Origin: Fimbriimonadaceae bacterium
Lineage (GTDB): Bacteria > Armatimonadota > UBA10988
Reading direction: 5' to 3'
NCBI GenBank assembly: GCA_020850355.1
Contig: JADZEX010000037.1
Location: 1 to 64,000 of the forward strand
DNA: 64,000 nucleotides
Under the pieces are notes generated by a model that saw only the letters and a program-made list of their open reading frames with translations, was not told the DNA's origin and did not search any database. Below, one piece after another: positions 49,444-56,030 of this stretch (position 1 is its first letter; the number at the start of each line of letters is the position of its first letter). Both the position numbers and the translations under genes were made by a program.

Positions 49444-50448
49444 TCAAGCAGGGCCGGCGTCCGGCTCGGCGGCGCCGCTCCAGCGCTCGCTGACCTCCGC
49501 GGCGAGCAGCGGCCCGGTCAGGTCCGGCGGCGGCAGCCCGCGGCGCTCGTTCTGGTGCAGCCAACGCCGCAACTGCTGGCGACGCTGCAGCCCAGGCCGT
49601 GGCCAGCGGTCACCCCAGCAGCGCCCGACCTGGCCGGCGAGGGCCTGCCGCAGTCCGCGCCAGGCGTCCCCGATGGTCGGCGCCGCCAGCCGGCGCTGGG
49701 CCTCGTCGGCCACCAGCAGCCGCCCGACGGCAGACTCGACCGCGGCGGGGTCGCTCAGCAGGGACTCCAGCCACCGCTCCTGGGGCGGCGCACTGCCGGC
49801 CTGATAGGCCGCAAACTCGTTGGCCGGGAAGCGCAGGACCGACAGCCGCGCGCAGGCGGCGAGCGGCTCCTGGCGGGTCAGGCGCTGCGTGAAGTCGGCG
49901 TCGACACCCAACCGCGACGTGCGGAAGTGCGGCCAGTCGCCGTAACGCGCCACCAGCTCACGCCGGTGCAGCAGCGCGCTGGGCTGCAGATAGAGCCCCC
50001 CGCCCGGTAGCGGCGAGCCGCTCTGCAGGCCGGCCGAGCCGTCGGGCCGGAAGCGCGCGCCGAGTCCGTGGACGACCGTCTGGCCGTCGGCGGCCGCGGC
50101 CAGGCCCGCTTCGAGCCACCACGGCAGCCACAAGTCGTCATGGTTGCAGTAGGCCACCCACTCGCCGCTGGCGGCCCGCAGCCCAGCGTTGTTGGGCCAG
50201 CCCTGGCTGCCGCAACGGCGCACGAGGTTCTGCCAGTTGAGCCGCCGGTCGCCGAGGCCGCGGACGGTCTCGAAGGTCTCGTCGGTACAGTGGTCGCCCA
50301 CGACCTCGACCTGCAGGTCGCCCATGGTCTGCGCCAAGATGCTGCGCAGCGTCAACGCCAACACGGCCGGGCGATGCCAGGTCGCCACGATCACGCTGAC
50401 CCGCGGCGCTCTAGCCACCGTCGGGCCCGCCGCGGTCACAGCCGCCAC
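49444..50448 (-). CDS. Family 2 glycosyltransferase
   Basis: The 334-residue GT2 enzyme has the N-terminal strand VSVIVATWHRP, the nucleotide-binding VVGDHCTDET, and WVAYCNHDDLWLP containing the DxD-like metal motif (HDD). It is probably cytosolic (no membrane helix) and acts on a nucleotide sugar. The acceptor is unknown. The C-terminal about 120 residues are helical and Arg/Leu-rich, without a known domain. Its GTG start at 50446-50448 lies eight bases after the ftsZ stop, so it is likely co-transcribed with ftsZ. A second in-frame GTG nine bases on is possible. Confidence 0.85.
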   Translation of the reverse strand: MAAVTAAGPTVARAPRVSVIVATWHRPAVLALTLRSILAQTMGDLQVEVVGDHCTDETFETVRGLGDRRLNWQNLVRRCGSQGWPNNAGLRAASGEWVAYCNHDDLWLPWWLEAGLAAAADGQTVVHGLGARFRPDGSAGLQSGSPLPGGGLYLQPSALLHRRELVARYGDWPHFRTSRLGVDADFTQRLTRQEPLAACARLSVLRFPANEFAAYQAGSAPPQERWLESLLSDPAAVESAVGRLLVADEAQRRLAAPTIGDAWRGLRQALAGQVGRCWGDRWPRPGLQRRQQLRRWLHQNERRGLPPPDLTGPLLAAEVSERWSGAAEPDAGPA

Positions 50449-50456
50449 GACGGCGG

Positions 50457-51602
50457 TCAGCGCTCCCGCAGGAAGCCGGGGATGTTGAGGTCGTCATCGC
50501 TGGGGCTGCTGACCCGCGGCTCGGGCGCCGGCGTCGGCGGCGGCGCCGGGCTGCCAAAGGTGGGGCGCTGCGGGGCGCCAGTGCTGCCAAACAGGCCAGG
50601 CCCCTGCGGATTCCGTTGGGGCGCCAGCCGCGGCTGCGCGGTGCCGTCCGCCGCGACGTCGAAGCCGGTCGCGATCACGGTGATCCGCAGATCCTCGCCC
50701 ATCCGGTCGTCGAGAATCACGCCGAAGAAGACGTTGCTGTCGTCGACCCCGGCTGCCCCGGCGATCCGCTCGGCCGCCTCGCTGGCTTCGTTGACCGACA
50801 GGTCGCTGCCGGCGGTGATGTTGAATAGAATGCTCTTGGCGCCCTTGATGCTGCCTTCCAGCAGCGGGCTGGTGGTGGCGGCGACGGCGGCCTGCGCGGC
50901 GCGATTGTCGCCGCTGCCGTACCCGATCCCCATCAGCGCGCTGCCGGCGTCCTTCATCACGGCCCGCACGTCGTTGAAGTCGAGGTTGATCAGACCGGGA
51001 GTAGTGATCAGGTCGGCGATCCCCTGCACACCCTGCCGCAGCACGTCGTCCACCAGCTTGAAGGCCTCGATCATCGGCGCGCGCTTGTCGACGATGGCCA
51101 TCAGGTTCTCGTTGGGCACGGTGATCAGGGTGTCGACATGCTCCCGCAGCGCATCCAGCCCGAGCCGGGCGACCTCCTGTCGCCGCCGGCCTTCAAAGCC
51201 GAACGGGCGGGTCACCACGGCCACCGTCAACGCCCCGGCCTCGCGGGCGCAGGCGGCCACGACGGGGGCCGAGCCGGTGCCGGTGCCGCCGCCCATGCCG
51301 GCGGTGATGAAGACCAGGTCGGCACCCTCGACGACCGCCTGGATGTCGTTCTTGTCTTCCTCGGCGGCCAGCCGGCCCTTCTCAGGATCGCCGCCGGCGC
51401 CGAGGCGGCGGGTTACCACCTCGCCGACCTGCAGGCGCACATCGGCCTTGGAGTCGGCCAGGTCCTGCGCATCCGTGTTGACCGCGATGAACTCGACGCC
51501 GCGCAGACCAGCCTCAACCATTCGGTTGATGGCGTTGCCACCGCCGCCGCCGCAGCCAATCACCTTGATCCGCTCGTACGACTCACCTGCCAGGCCGGCC
51601 AT
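50457..51602 (-). CDS. ftsZ: Cell division GTPase FtsZ
   Basis: The 381-residue product forms the division ring at mid-cell. [17 protein letters not shown] and the tubulin signature [15 protein letters not shown] (104-110) bind GTP, and NTDAQDL is the T3 loop. A linker rich in Pro and Gln/Ala (about 315-365) precedes the conserved tail [13 protein letters not shown], the site that binds FtsA or other partners. GGGAGG precedes ATG 51602. The gene is not beside ftsA, ftsQ or mur genes. It lies between a pilin-like gene and a GT2 gene, which is an unusual neighbourhood, and it is not the only tubulin-superfamily gene in the window. Confidence 0.97.
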   Translation of the reverse strand: MAGLAGESYERIKVIGCGGGGGNAINRMVEAGLRGVEFIAVNTDAQDLADSKADVRLQVGEVVTRRLGAGGDPEKGRLAAEEDKNDIQAVVEGADLVFITAGMGGGTGTGSAPVVAACAREAGALTVAVVTRPFGFEGRRRQEVARLGLDALREHVDTLITVPNENLMAIVDKRAPMIEAFKLVDDVLRQGVQGIADLITTPGLINLDFNDVRAVMKDAGSALMGIGYGSGDNRAAQAAVAATTSPLLEGSIKGAKSILFNITAGSDLSVNEASEAAERIAGAAGVDDSNVFFGVILDDRMGEDLRITVIATGFDVAADGTAQPRLAPQRNPQGPGLFGSTGAPQRPTFGSPAPPPTPAPEPRVSSPSDDDLNIPGFLRER

Positions 51603-51695
51603 GAACACTACCTCCCGTCCAACCGCGCCCGGCTCGGCCACCGAGCGCGCGGATCGTCCTGTCGCGCAAGCACCACCCCAGCCCAGCGCCGTCAG

Positions 51696-52460
51696 CTACT
51701 CGTCGAGCGCGTCGTCCTCGTCGGGGTTGGCCTTCCGCGCCTCGGCTTCCTTCTGGCGCTCTGCCGCGTCGGGGTCTTTCGGCGCCACGGCCTCGGGCTT
51801 CGGCGCCGGGGTGGCTCCACCACCAGCCGCCGGCCCACCGGCCGCCGGCGCGCCAGCCCCGCCGCCAGCGTTGATCATGCCCCGCAGCGCCGCGTTGTCT
51901 TGCCCGCGCACCACCGGCGGCGGCTGCATCTCGTACTTCACGTGGCCGTCGGCATAGAGCACCAGATAGCCAATGCCGCCGGGCTGCGGGAAGAGGTCCG
52001 GAAAGGCCGCGCCGGCGGCGTTCATGTCCATCAGCAGCCAGGTCCGCGCCGGGTCGCCGAGGTTGTCCATCAACTGCCCGTTGAGGGCGCTGTTCCAGAT
52101 GAAGGTCAGCCCGGCCTGCTGAAAGACCTGCGGCGCCCGCGAGGCGACCCAGGTCTGCGGCGGCACCAGATTGCCGAGCTGCCGCACGATGCTGCGCGGG
52201 TCGTTCCGCACGGCATTCGGATCGCGCCGGATGTCGGGGTACATCACCGCGCTGGGCAGGCGGCCCTCGTCGTCGTACATCGTCAGGGCGGTGTAGATCT
52301 GCTTGAGTTCGTTGGTCGCCACGACACGGTGCGCCGCGCCCAGCACCTGCCACGCCGCCCCGCCGCCGGCCCCGGCCAGCGAGCTCATGATGCTGCAGAC
52401 GACCGCCACCTCGGCCAGCCCCTGGCCGCGTCGGCGGCGCCGGGTCCATCGTGCCAACAT
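51696..52460 (-). CDS. Divergent prepilin-like protein with acidic low-complexity tail
   Basis: The 254-residue protein has a basic leader (MLARWTRRRRRG) before QGLAEVAVVCSIMSSLAGAGG. The Gly, hydrophobic helix and Glu at mature position 5 fit prepilin cleavage, but the usual Phe1 is Gln and the segment is less hydrophobic. The middle contains LKQIYTALTMYDDEGRLP and the C-terminal YLVLYADGHVKYEM, as in prepilin H-x9-DG proteins, although the histidine of that motif is not in place. The last 70 residues are Gly/Ala/Pro- then Glu/Asp/Lys-rich. It lies before ftsZ on the same strand (93-base gap). A sigma-70-like promoter is at 52519-52547. Confidence 0.75.
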   Translation of the reverse strand: MLARWTRRRRRGQGLAEVAVVCSIMSSLAGAGGGAAWQVLGAAHRVVATNELKQIYTALTMYDDEGRLPSAVMYPDIRRDPNAVRNDPRSIVRQLGNLVPPQTWVASRAPQVFQQAGLTFIWNSALNGQLMDNLGDPARTWLLMDMNAAGAAFPDLFPQPGGIGYLVLYADGHVKYEMQPPPVVRGQDNAALRGMINAGGGAGAPAAGGPAAGGGATPAPKPEAVAPKDPDAAERQKEAEARKANPDEDDALDE

Positions 52461-52518
52461 CGTCGGCCTCCCACCGGCGCAGCGCCGGTCTACCGCAGGA
52501 TATGCCCGTCTGGCGGCG

Positions 52519-52547
52519 ATTCTAACACTCGCTCCGGCGGTGCGCAA
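52519..52547 (-). promoter_or_regulatory. Promoter upstream of the prepilin-like gene and ftsZ
   Basis: Minus-strand TTGCGC (52547-52542), 17-base spacer and TAGAAT (52524-52519) match sigma-70 hexamers, with a predicted start near 52512. That is 52 bases from the ATG at 52460. It probably drives the pilin-like, ftsZ and GT2 genes. Confidence 0.55.
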
Positions 52548-52554
52548 CAGGCCC

Positions 52555-52582
52555 TTGCCGGCTGCCACGAAGGTGCTACCGT
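52555..52582 (+). promoter_or_regulatory. Candidate promoter of the HAD gene at 52601
   Basis: TTGCCG (52555-52560), a 16-base spacer and TACCGT (52577-52582) lie just upstream of the ATG at 52601, diverging from the pilin-like promoter. The match is moderate and the leader would be very short. Confidence 0.4.
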
Positions 52583-52600
52583 AAGGCCTGAGAAGTCCCG

Positions 52601-53263
52601 ATGCGCTACGATCTGGTGATCTGCGACTACGATGGCGTGCTCTGCCGCGCCGAGACCTACACCCCCGACGCGATTCGGCTCGGCCTGCAGCGCTTCGCGG
52701 CTCGCGTCGGCGTCACCATCGCGCTGCCCGACGAGGCGGCCCTGCTGGGCACCTTGGGATATCCCTCGCACCTCAGCTACCCGCCCTTCATCCCGGAGGC
52801 CGTGCGCCACCGCTGGCAGGAGATGCACCAGCTCACGCTGGACGCCATGGAGGAGCGGATCCGGGCCCTCGGACCGGCCTGTCTCTACCCCGGCGCCGTC
52901 GACCTGCTCGACGCCCTGGTCGCCGCCGGGCGCATTCTCGGCCTGGCCTCCAACAGCAGCGCGCGCTACCAGCAGGTGCATCGCGAGGTCCACCACCTGG
53001 ACCGCTGGTTTCGTTACCTGCACCACGCGCAAGAGCCAGGGATCACCTGCAAGGCCGACATGCTGGCCCGCATCCTGGCCGCCGAACCCGGCCGCCGCGC
53101 GGTGATGGTCGGCGACCGCAGCAGCGACCGCGAAGCCGCGGCAGCCCATCGCCTGCCCTTCATCGCCTGCGCCTACGGCTACGGCGCGCCGGACGAGTGG
53201 CCCGGCGCGGTGGCGGTGGTGGACGACCTGACGGGCCTCGGGCGGGCCCTCGGCCTGTCCTAA
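52601..53263 (+). CDS. HAD-superfamily phosphatase/phosphoglucomutase-like
   Basis: The 220-residue product opens with LVICDYDGVLCRAE, the HAD nucleophile motif with the DxDGV(L/T) form of beta-phosphoglucomutase and phosphoglycolate phosphatase relatives. LGLASNSSARYQ is motif II, the lysine in ITCKADML is motif III, and AVMVGDRSSDREAAAAH is motif IV. A four-helix cap is inserted at about 20-95. The substrate is unclear. It stands alone and its stop overlaps that of the convergent rhamnonate dehydratase-like gene by four bases. Confidence 0.85.
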   Translation: MRYDLVICDYDGVLCRAETYTPDAIRLGLQRFAARVGVTIALPDEAALLGTLGYPSHLSYPPFIPEAVRHRWQEMHQLTLDAMEERIRALGPACLYPGAVDLLDALVAAGRILGLASNSSARYQQVHREVHHLDRWFRYLHHAQEPGITCKADMLARILAAEPGRRAVMVGDRSSDREAAAAHRLPFIACAYGYGAPDEWPGAVAVVDDLTGLGRALGLS

Positions 53264-54423
53264 CCGAAGTACGGCGCCCAGCCCGTCGGGTCCAGTTCCA
53301 CGCCGAAGCCCGGTGCGTCCGACGGGCGCAGGACGCCGTCCTGCGGCAGCGGTACGCCGGGCCAGCCGCCCAGCTCTTGCAGCGGGACGCCCGGCGGGGT
53401 GCCGACGAAGTACTCGGTCCAGGTCAGCCCAGGCAGCGCCAGGCTGGCGTGCTGGCCGTAGGGCGAGTTGCCGCCGCCGTGCAGGATCACGTTGGTCCCG
53501 GCCGCTTCGGCCAGGGCGCAGATCCGGCTGACCGCGGTCAGGCCGCCGCACCAGGCGATGTCGGGCTGCAGGATGTCGACCAGCCGGTGCGCCACGGCGT
53601 GCTGGAACGGGTACGGCGTGTACCAGTGCTCACCGGTCGCCAGGGTCTGCCAGGGCAAACGCGCCCGGACTGCGGCGTGGGCGTCGAGGTCCTCGGGGAT
53701 CAGGCACTCCTCCAGCCATTTCAGCCGATAGGGTCGCAAGGTCTCGGCGAGGCGGACGGTGTACTCCTCGTCGAAGGCCATCCAGCAGTCGAGCATCAGC
53801 TCGACGCCCGGCCCCACCAGCTCGCGGCGGCTGGCGACCAGCTCCTCGTTGCGGCGCAGGCCGTCGAGGCCGTCGGCCGGTCCGTAGGGGCAGGCCATCT
53901 TGCTGGCGCCGAAGCCCAGCTCGAGGTGCCAGTCGGTGTCGTTGCCGGTGGCGTAACAGGTCAGGTGGTCGCGGGCCGGGCCGCCCAGCAGCTCGTACAC
54001 GGGGCGACCCAGCAGTTTGCCCTTGAGGTCCCACAGCGCCAGGTCGACGGCGCTGGTCGCAAACGAGGCCAGGCCGCCCGCGCCAAACGGCATACAGAGC
54101 CGCAGCATCAGGTCGTAGAGCCGCTCCGTGGCGAGGCAGGGCTCGTCGACCAGGCGCGGGCCGAGGTGCTCGTGAATCACCGCGGCGGCCGGGGTGCCGC
54201 CGCCCCCCAGGGCGAAACCGGTGGTGCCGTCGGCGGCCTCGACGACCACGGCGTAGCCGCCGAAGCGGGGCAACCAGCTTGGCCGCCAGGCCGCGTAGCG
54301 CGGATAGCGGGTCAGCGGACAGGCCACCGGACCGTGGGCGGTCCAGGGCTCGCGCCGCGGCGGCGTGGTTGGGGTGCGGGTCGGCAGTTCGGGCTTCAGC
54401 ACGCGGATCGAGCGGAGCTTCAT
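53260..54423 (-). CDS. rhmD: L-rhamnonate dehydratase-like enolase-superfamily enzyme
   Basis: The 387-residue product belongs to the mandelate racemase/enolase superfamily. Metal ligands are in LMLDCWMAF (Asp), LKWLEECLIP (Glu) and ATGEHWYTP (Glu), and ILHGGGNSPYGQH includes the catalytic-side His region. Runs such as CPLTRYPRYAAW, LLGGPARDHLTCYATG, LRRNEELVASRRELVGP and DILQPDIAWCGGLT closely follow rhamnonate dehydratase (RhmD), which turns L-rhamnonate into 2-keto-3-deoxy-L-rhamnonate. The symbol is given by similarity of motifs and may hold for a nearby sugar-acid dehydratase. The ATG at 54423 has no long Shine-Dalgarno, and upstream starts add an unmatched tail. It is divergent from a GH29-like fucosidase gene. 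Confidence 0.85.
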   Translation of the reverse strand: MKLRSIRVLKPELPTRTPTTPPRREPWTAHGPVACPLTRYPRYAAWRPSWLPRFGGYAVVVEAADGTTGFALGGGGTPAAAVIHEHLGPRLVDEPCLATERLYDLMLRLCMPFGAGGLASFATSAVDLALWDLKGKLLGRPVYELLGGPARDHLTCYATGNDTDWHLELGFGASKMACPYGPADGLDGLRRNEELVASRRELVGPGVELMLDCWMAFDEEYTVRLAETLRPYRLKWLEECLIPEDLDAHAAVRARLPWQTLATGEHWYTPYPFQHAVAHRLVDILQPDIAWCGGLTAVSRICALAEAAGTNVILHGGGNSPYGQHASLALPGLTWTEYFVGTPPGVPLQELGGWPGVPLPQDGVLRPSDAPGFGVELDPTGWAPYFG

Positions 54424-54444
54424 GCTGCTCTCCGGCGCCCGCTT

Positions 54445-54535
54445 TCGGATCCAAAGACGCCGATCCTCTCGCCGGGCCGGCCCTTGATCCGGAGGGACCA
54501 CGCAGGTACGCTACCGCCGATCCCCAGCGGATCGG
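54445..54535. repeat. Repeated CCGATCC/GGATCGG words in the rhmD-fucosidase gap
   Basis: The 125-base divergent gap holds CGGATCC (54445-54451), CCGATCC (54460-54466), TGATCCGGA (54486-54494) and the pair CCGATCC (54517-54523)/GGATCGG (54529-54535), a 7-bp inverted repeat with a 5-base spacer. They surround the promoter of the fucosidase gene, so they could be operator half-sites. GC-rich DNA makes such words common, so this is tentative. Confidence 0.4.
54484..54512 (+). promoter_or_regulatory. Promoter of the GH29-like gene
   Basis: TTGATC (54484-54489), a 17-base spacer and TACGCT (54507-54512) lie 36 bases before the ATG at 54549. The predicted start falls within the CCGATCC inverted repeat, which would allow repression by an operator protein. 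Confidence 0.55.
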
Positions 54536-54548
54536 GAGAGCCGCGCCG

Positions 54549-56006
54549 ATGAGCTTCGAACCGACCTTCGAGTCGCTGCTGCAGTACGAGTGCCCCGCCT
54601 GGTTCCGCGACGCCAAGTTCGGCATCTGGAGCCACTGGGGGCCTCAGAGCGTGCCGATGTACGGCGACTGGTACGCGCGCCACATGTACATTCAGGACAG
54701 CGCGCAGTACCTCTATCACGTCCGCCACTATGGCCACCCGTCGAAGTTTGGCTACAAGGACATCTGCGCGCTTTGGAAGGCCGAGCAGTTTGACCCGGCG
54801 GGGCTGATGAAGCTGTACAAGCAGGCCGGCGCGCGCTACTTCGTCGGCCAGGCGATGCACCACGACCACTTCTTCAACTACGCCTCGCAGCTCAACCGCT
54901 TCAACTCGGTGCAGGTCGGCCCGCTGAAGGACATCAGCGGGCTGTGGCAGGCCGCCGCGCGCGCCGAGGGTCTGCCGTTCGGCCTCACCGAACACCTCGG
55001 CGCCACTTTCAGTTGGTGGCGCACCAACAAGTGGTGCGACTCCCACGGCCCCTACGCGGGCGTGCCCTACGACGGCCACGATCCGGTCTGCCGCGACTTC
55101 TACCTCGACAACTTCGAGCATGTCGTCGAGGGCGAGAATCGCGCCGACACGGCGGCTCGGCCGTGGTACACCGGCAATGCCGCCTTCCGCGACTACTGGC
55201 TGCGGGTGATGCGGGAGGTGATTGACCTGTACGAGCCTGACCTGCTTTACAGCGACGGCCCCCTGCCCTTCGGCGCTGGCGGCGCGGCCGGTGGGCCGGA
55301 GTACCAGCACGGCCTGGAAGCGGTCGCCCACCTCTACAACACCTCGCTGCGCCGGCATGGGCGCAACCAGGCGGTCTACAACCAGAAGGACCGCCGTCCC
55401 GAGATCTACCGCGTCGGCGTGCTCGACATCGAGAAGAGCCAGCTCCCCGGCATCAACCCCTACCCCTGGCAGACCGACACCTGCATCGGCAACTGGTTCT
55501 ACGATGTGCGCCAGAAGTTCAAGCAGCCGGGCCACGTGATCGAGATGCTGATCGACATCGTCTCGAAGAACGGCTGCATGTTGCTGAACATCCTGCAGCG
55601 GCCGGACGGTGGCATCGACGACGAGAGCGTCTACCTGTTGCAGGAGCTGGCCGCCTGGACGGCGGTGGCCGGTGAGGGCATCTATGGCACGCGGCCCTGG
55701 CGAACCTGCGGCGAGGGCGACACGCAGGCCGTGATTGAGGGCTTCAAGGAGGAGAAGACCGCCTGGAACAGCTCCGACTACCGCTTCACGCAGCGTGGGC
55801 AGACGCTCTACGCCTTCCAGTTCGTGGCGCCCGCCAACCGCGTGGCGGTGATCAAGAGCCTGACCGCCGCCGACCAGGTGCAGCACGTCCGACTGCTGGG
55901 CGGCGGACCCTGCGCCTTCCAACAGAGCTTCGGCGTGCTGACGGTGCAGTTGCCGCCGGAGCTGCCGACGAAGTACGCCAACGTGCTGGCGATCGAGTTG
56001 GCCTGA
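54549..56006 (+). CDS. GH29 alpha-L-fucosidase-like glycosidase
   Basis: The 485-residue product has the GH29 barrel. WFRDAKFGIWSHWGPQSVP at the N-terminus is the family's substrate-site start. YFVGQAMHHDHF and FGLTEHLGATF lie mid-barrel, and LLYSDGPLPF contains D236, the nucleophile position of GH29. NGCMLLNILQRPDG resembles the family's 'NLLLNIGP'. The beta-sandwich C-terminal domain is shorter than in many fucosidases. No signal peptide is found, so it would act in the cytoplasm on imported fucosyl oligosaccharides or a related deoxy sugar. It shares a divergent promoter region with rhmD, supporting 6-deoxysugar use (inference). Confidence 0.87.
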   Translation: MSFEPTFESLLQYECPAWFRDAKFGIWSHWGPQSVPMYGDWYARHMYIQDSAQYLYHVRHYGHPSKFGYKDICALWKAEQFDPAGLMKLYKQAGARYFVGQAMHHDHFFNYASQLNRFNSVQVGPLKDISGLWQAAARAEGLPFGLTEHLGATFSWWRTNKWCDSHGPYAGVPYDGHDPVCRDFYLDNFEHVVEGENRADTAARPWYTGNAAFRDYWLRVMREVIDLYEPDLLYSDGPLPFGAGGAAGGPEYQHGLEAVAHLYNTSLRRHGRNQAVYNQKDRRPEIYRVGVLDIEKSQLPGINPYPWQTDTCIGNWFYDVRQKFKQPGHVIEMLIDIVSKNGCMLLNILQRPDGGIDDESVYLLQELAAWTAVAGEGIYGTRPWRTCGEGDTQAVIEGFKEEKTAWNSSDYRFTQRGQTLYAFQFVAPANRVAVIKSLTAADQVQHVRLLGGGPCAFQQSFGVLTVQLPPELPTKYANVLAIELA

Positions 56007-56030
56007 CCAGCGGGCCGGCCGGCCACGTCC

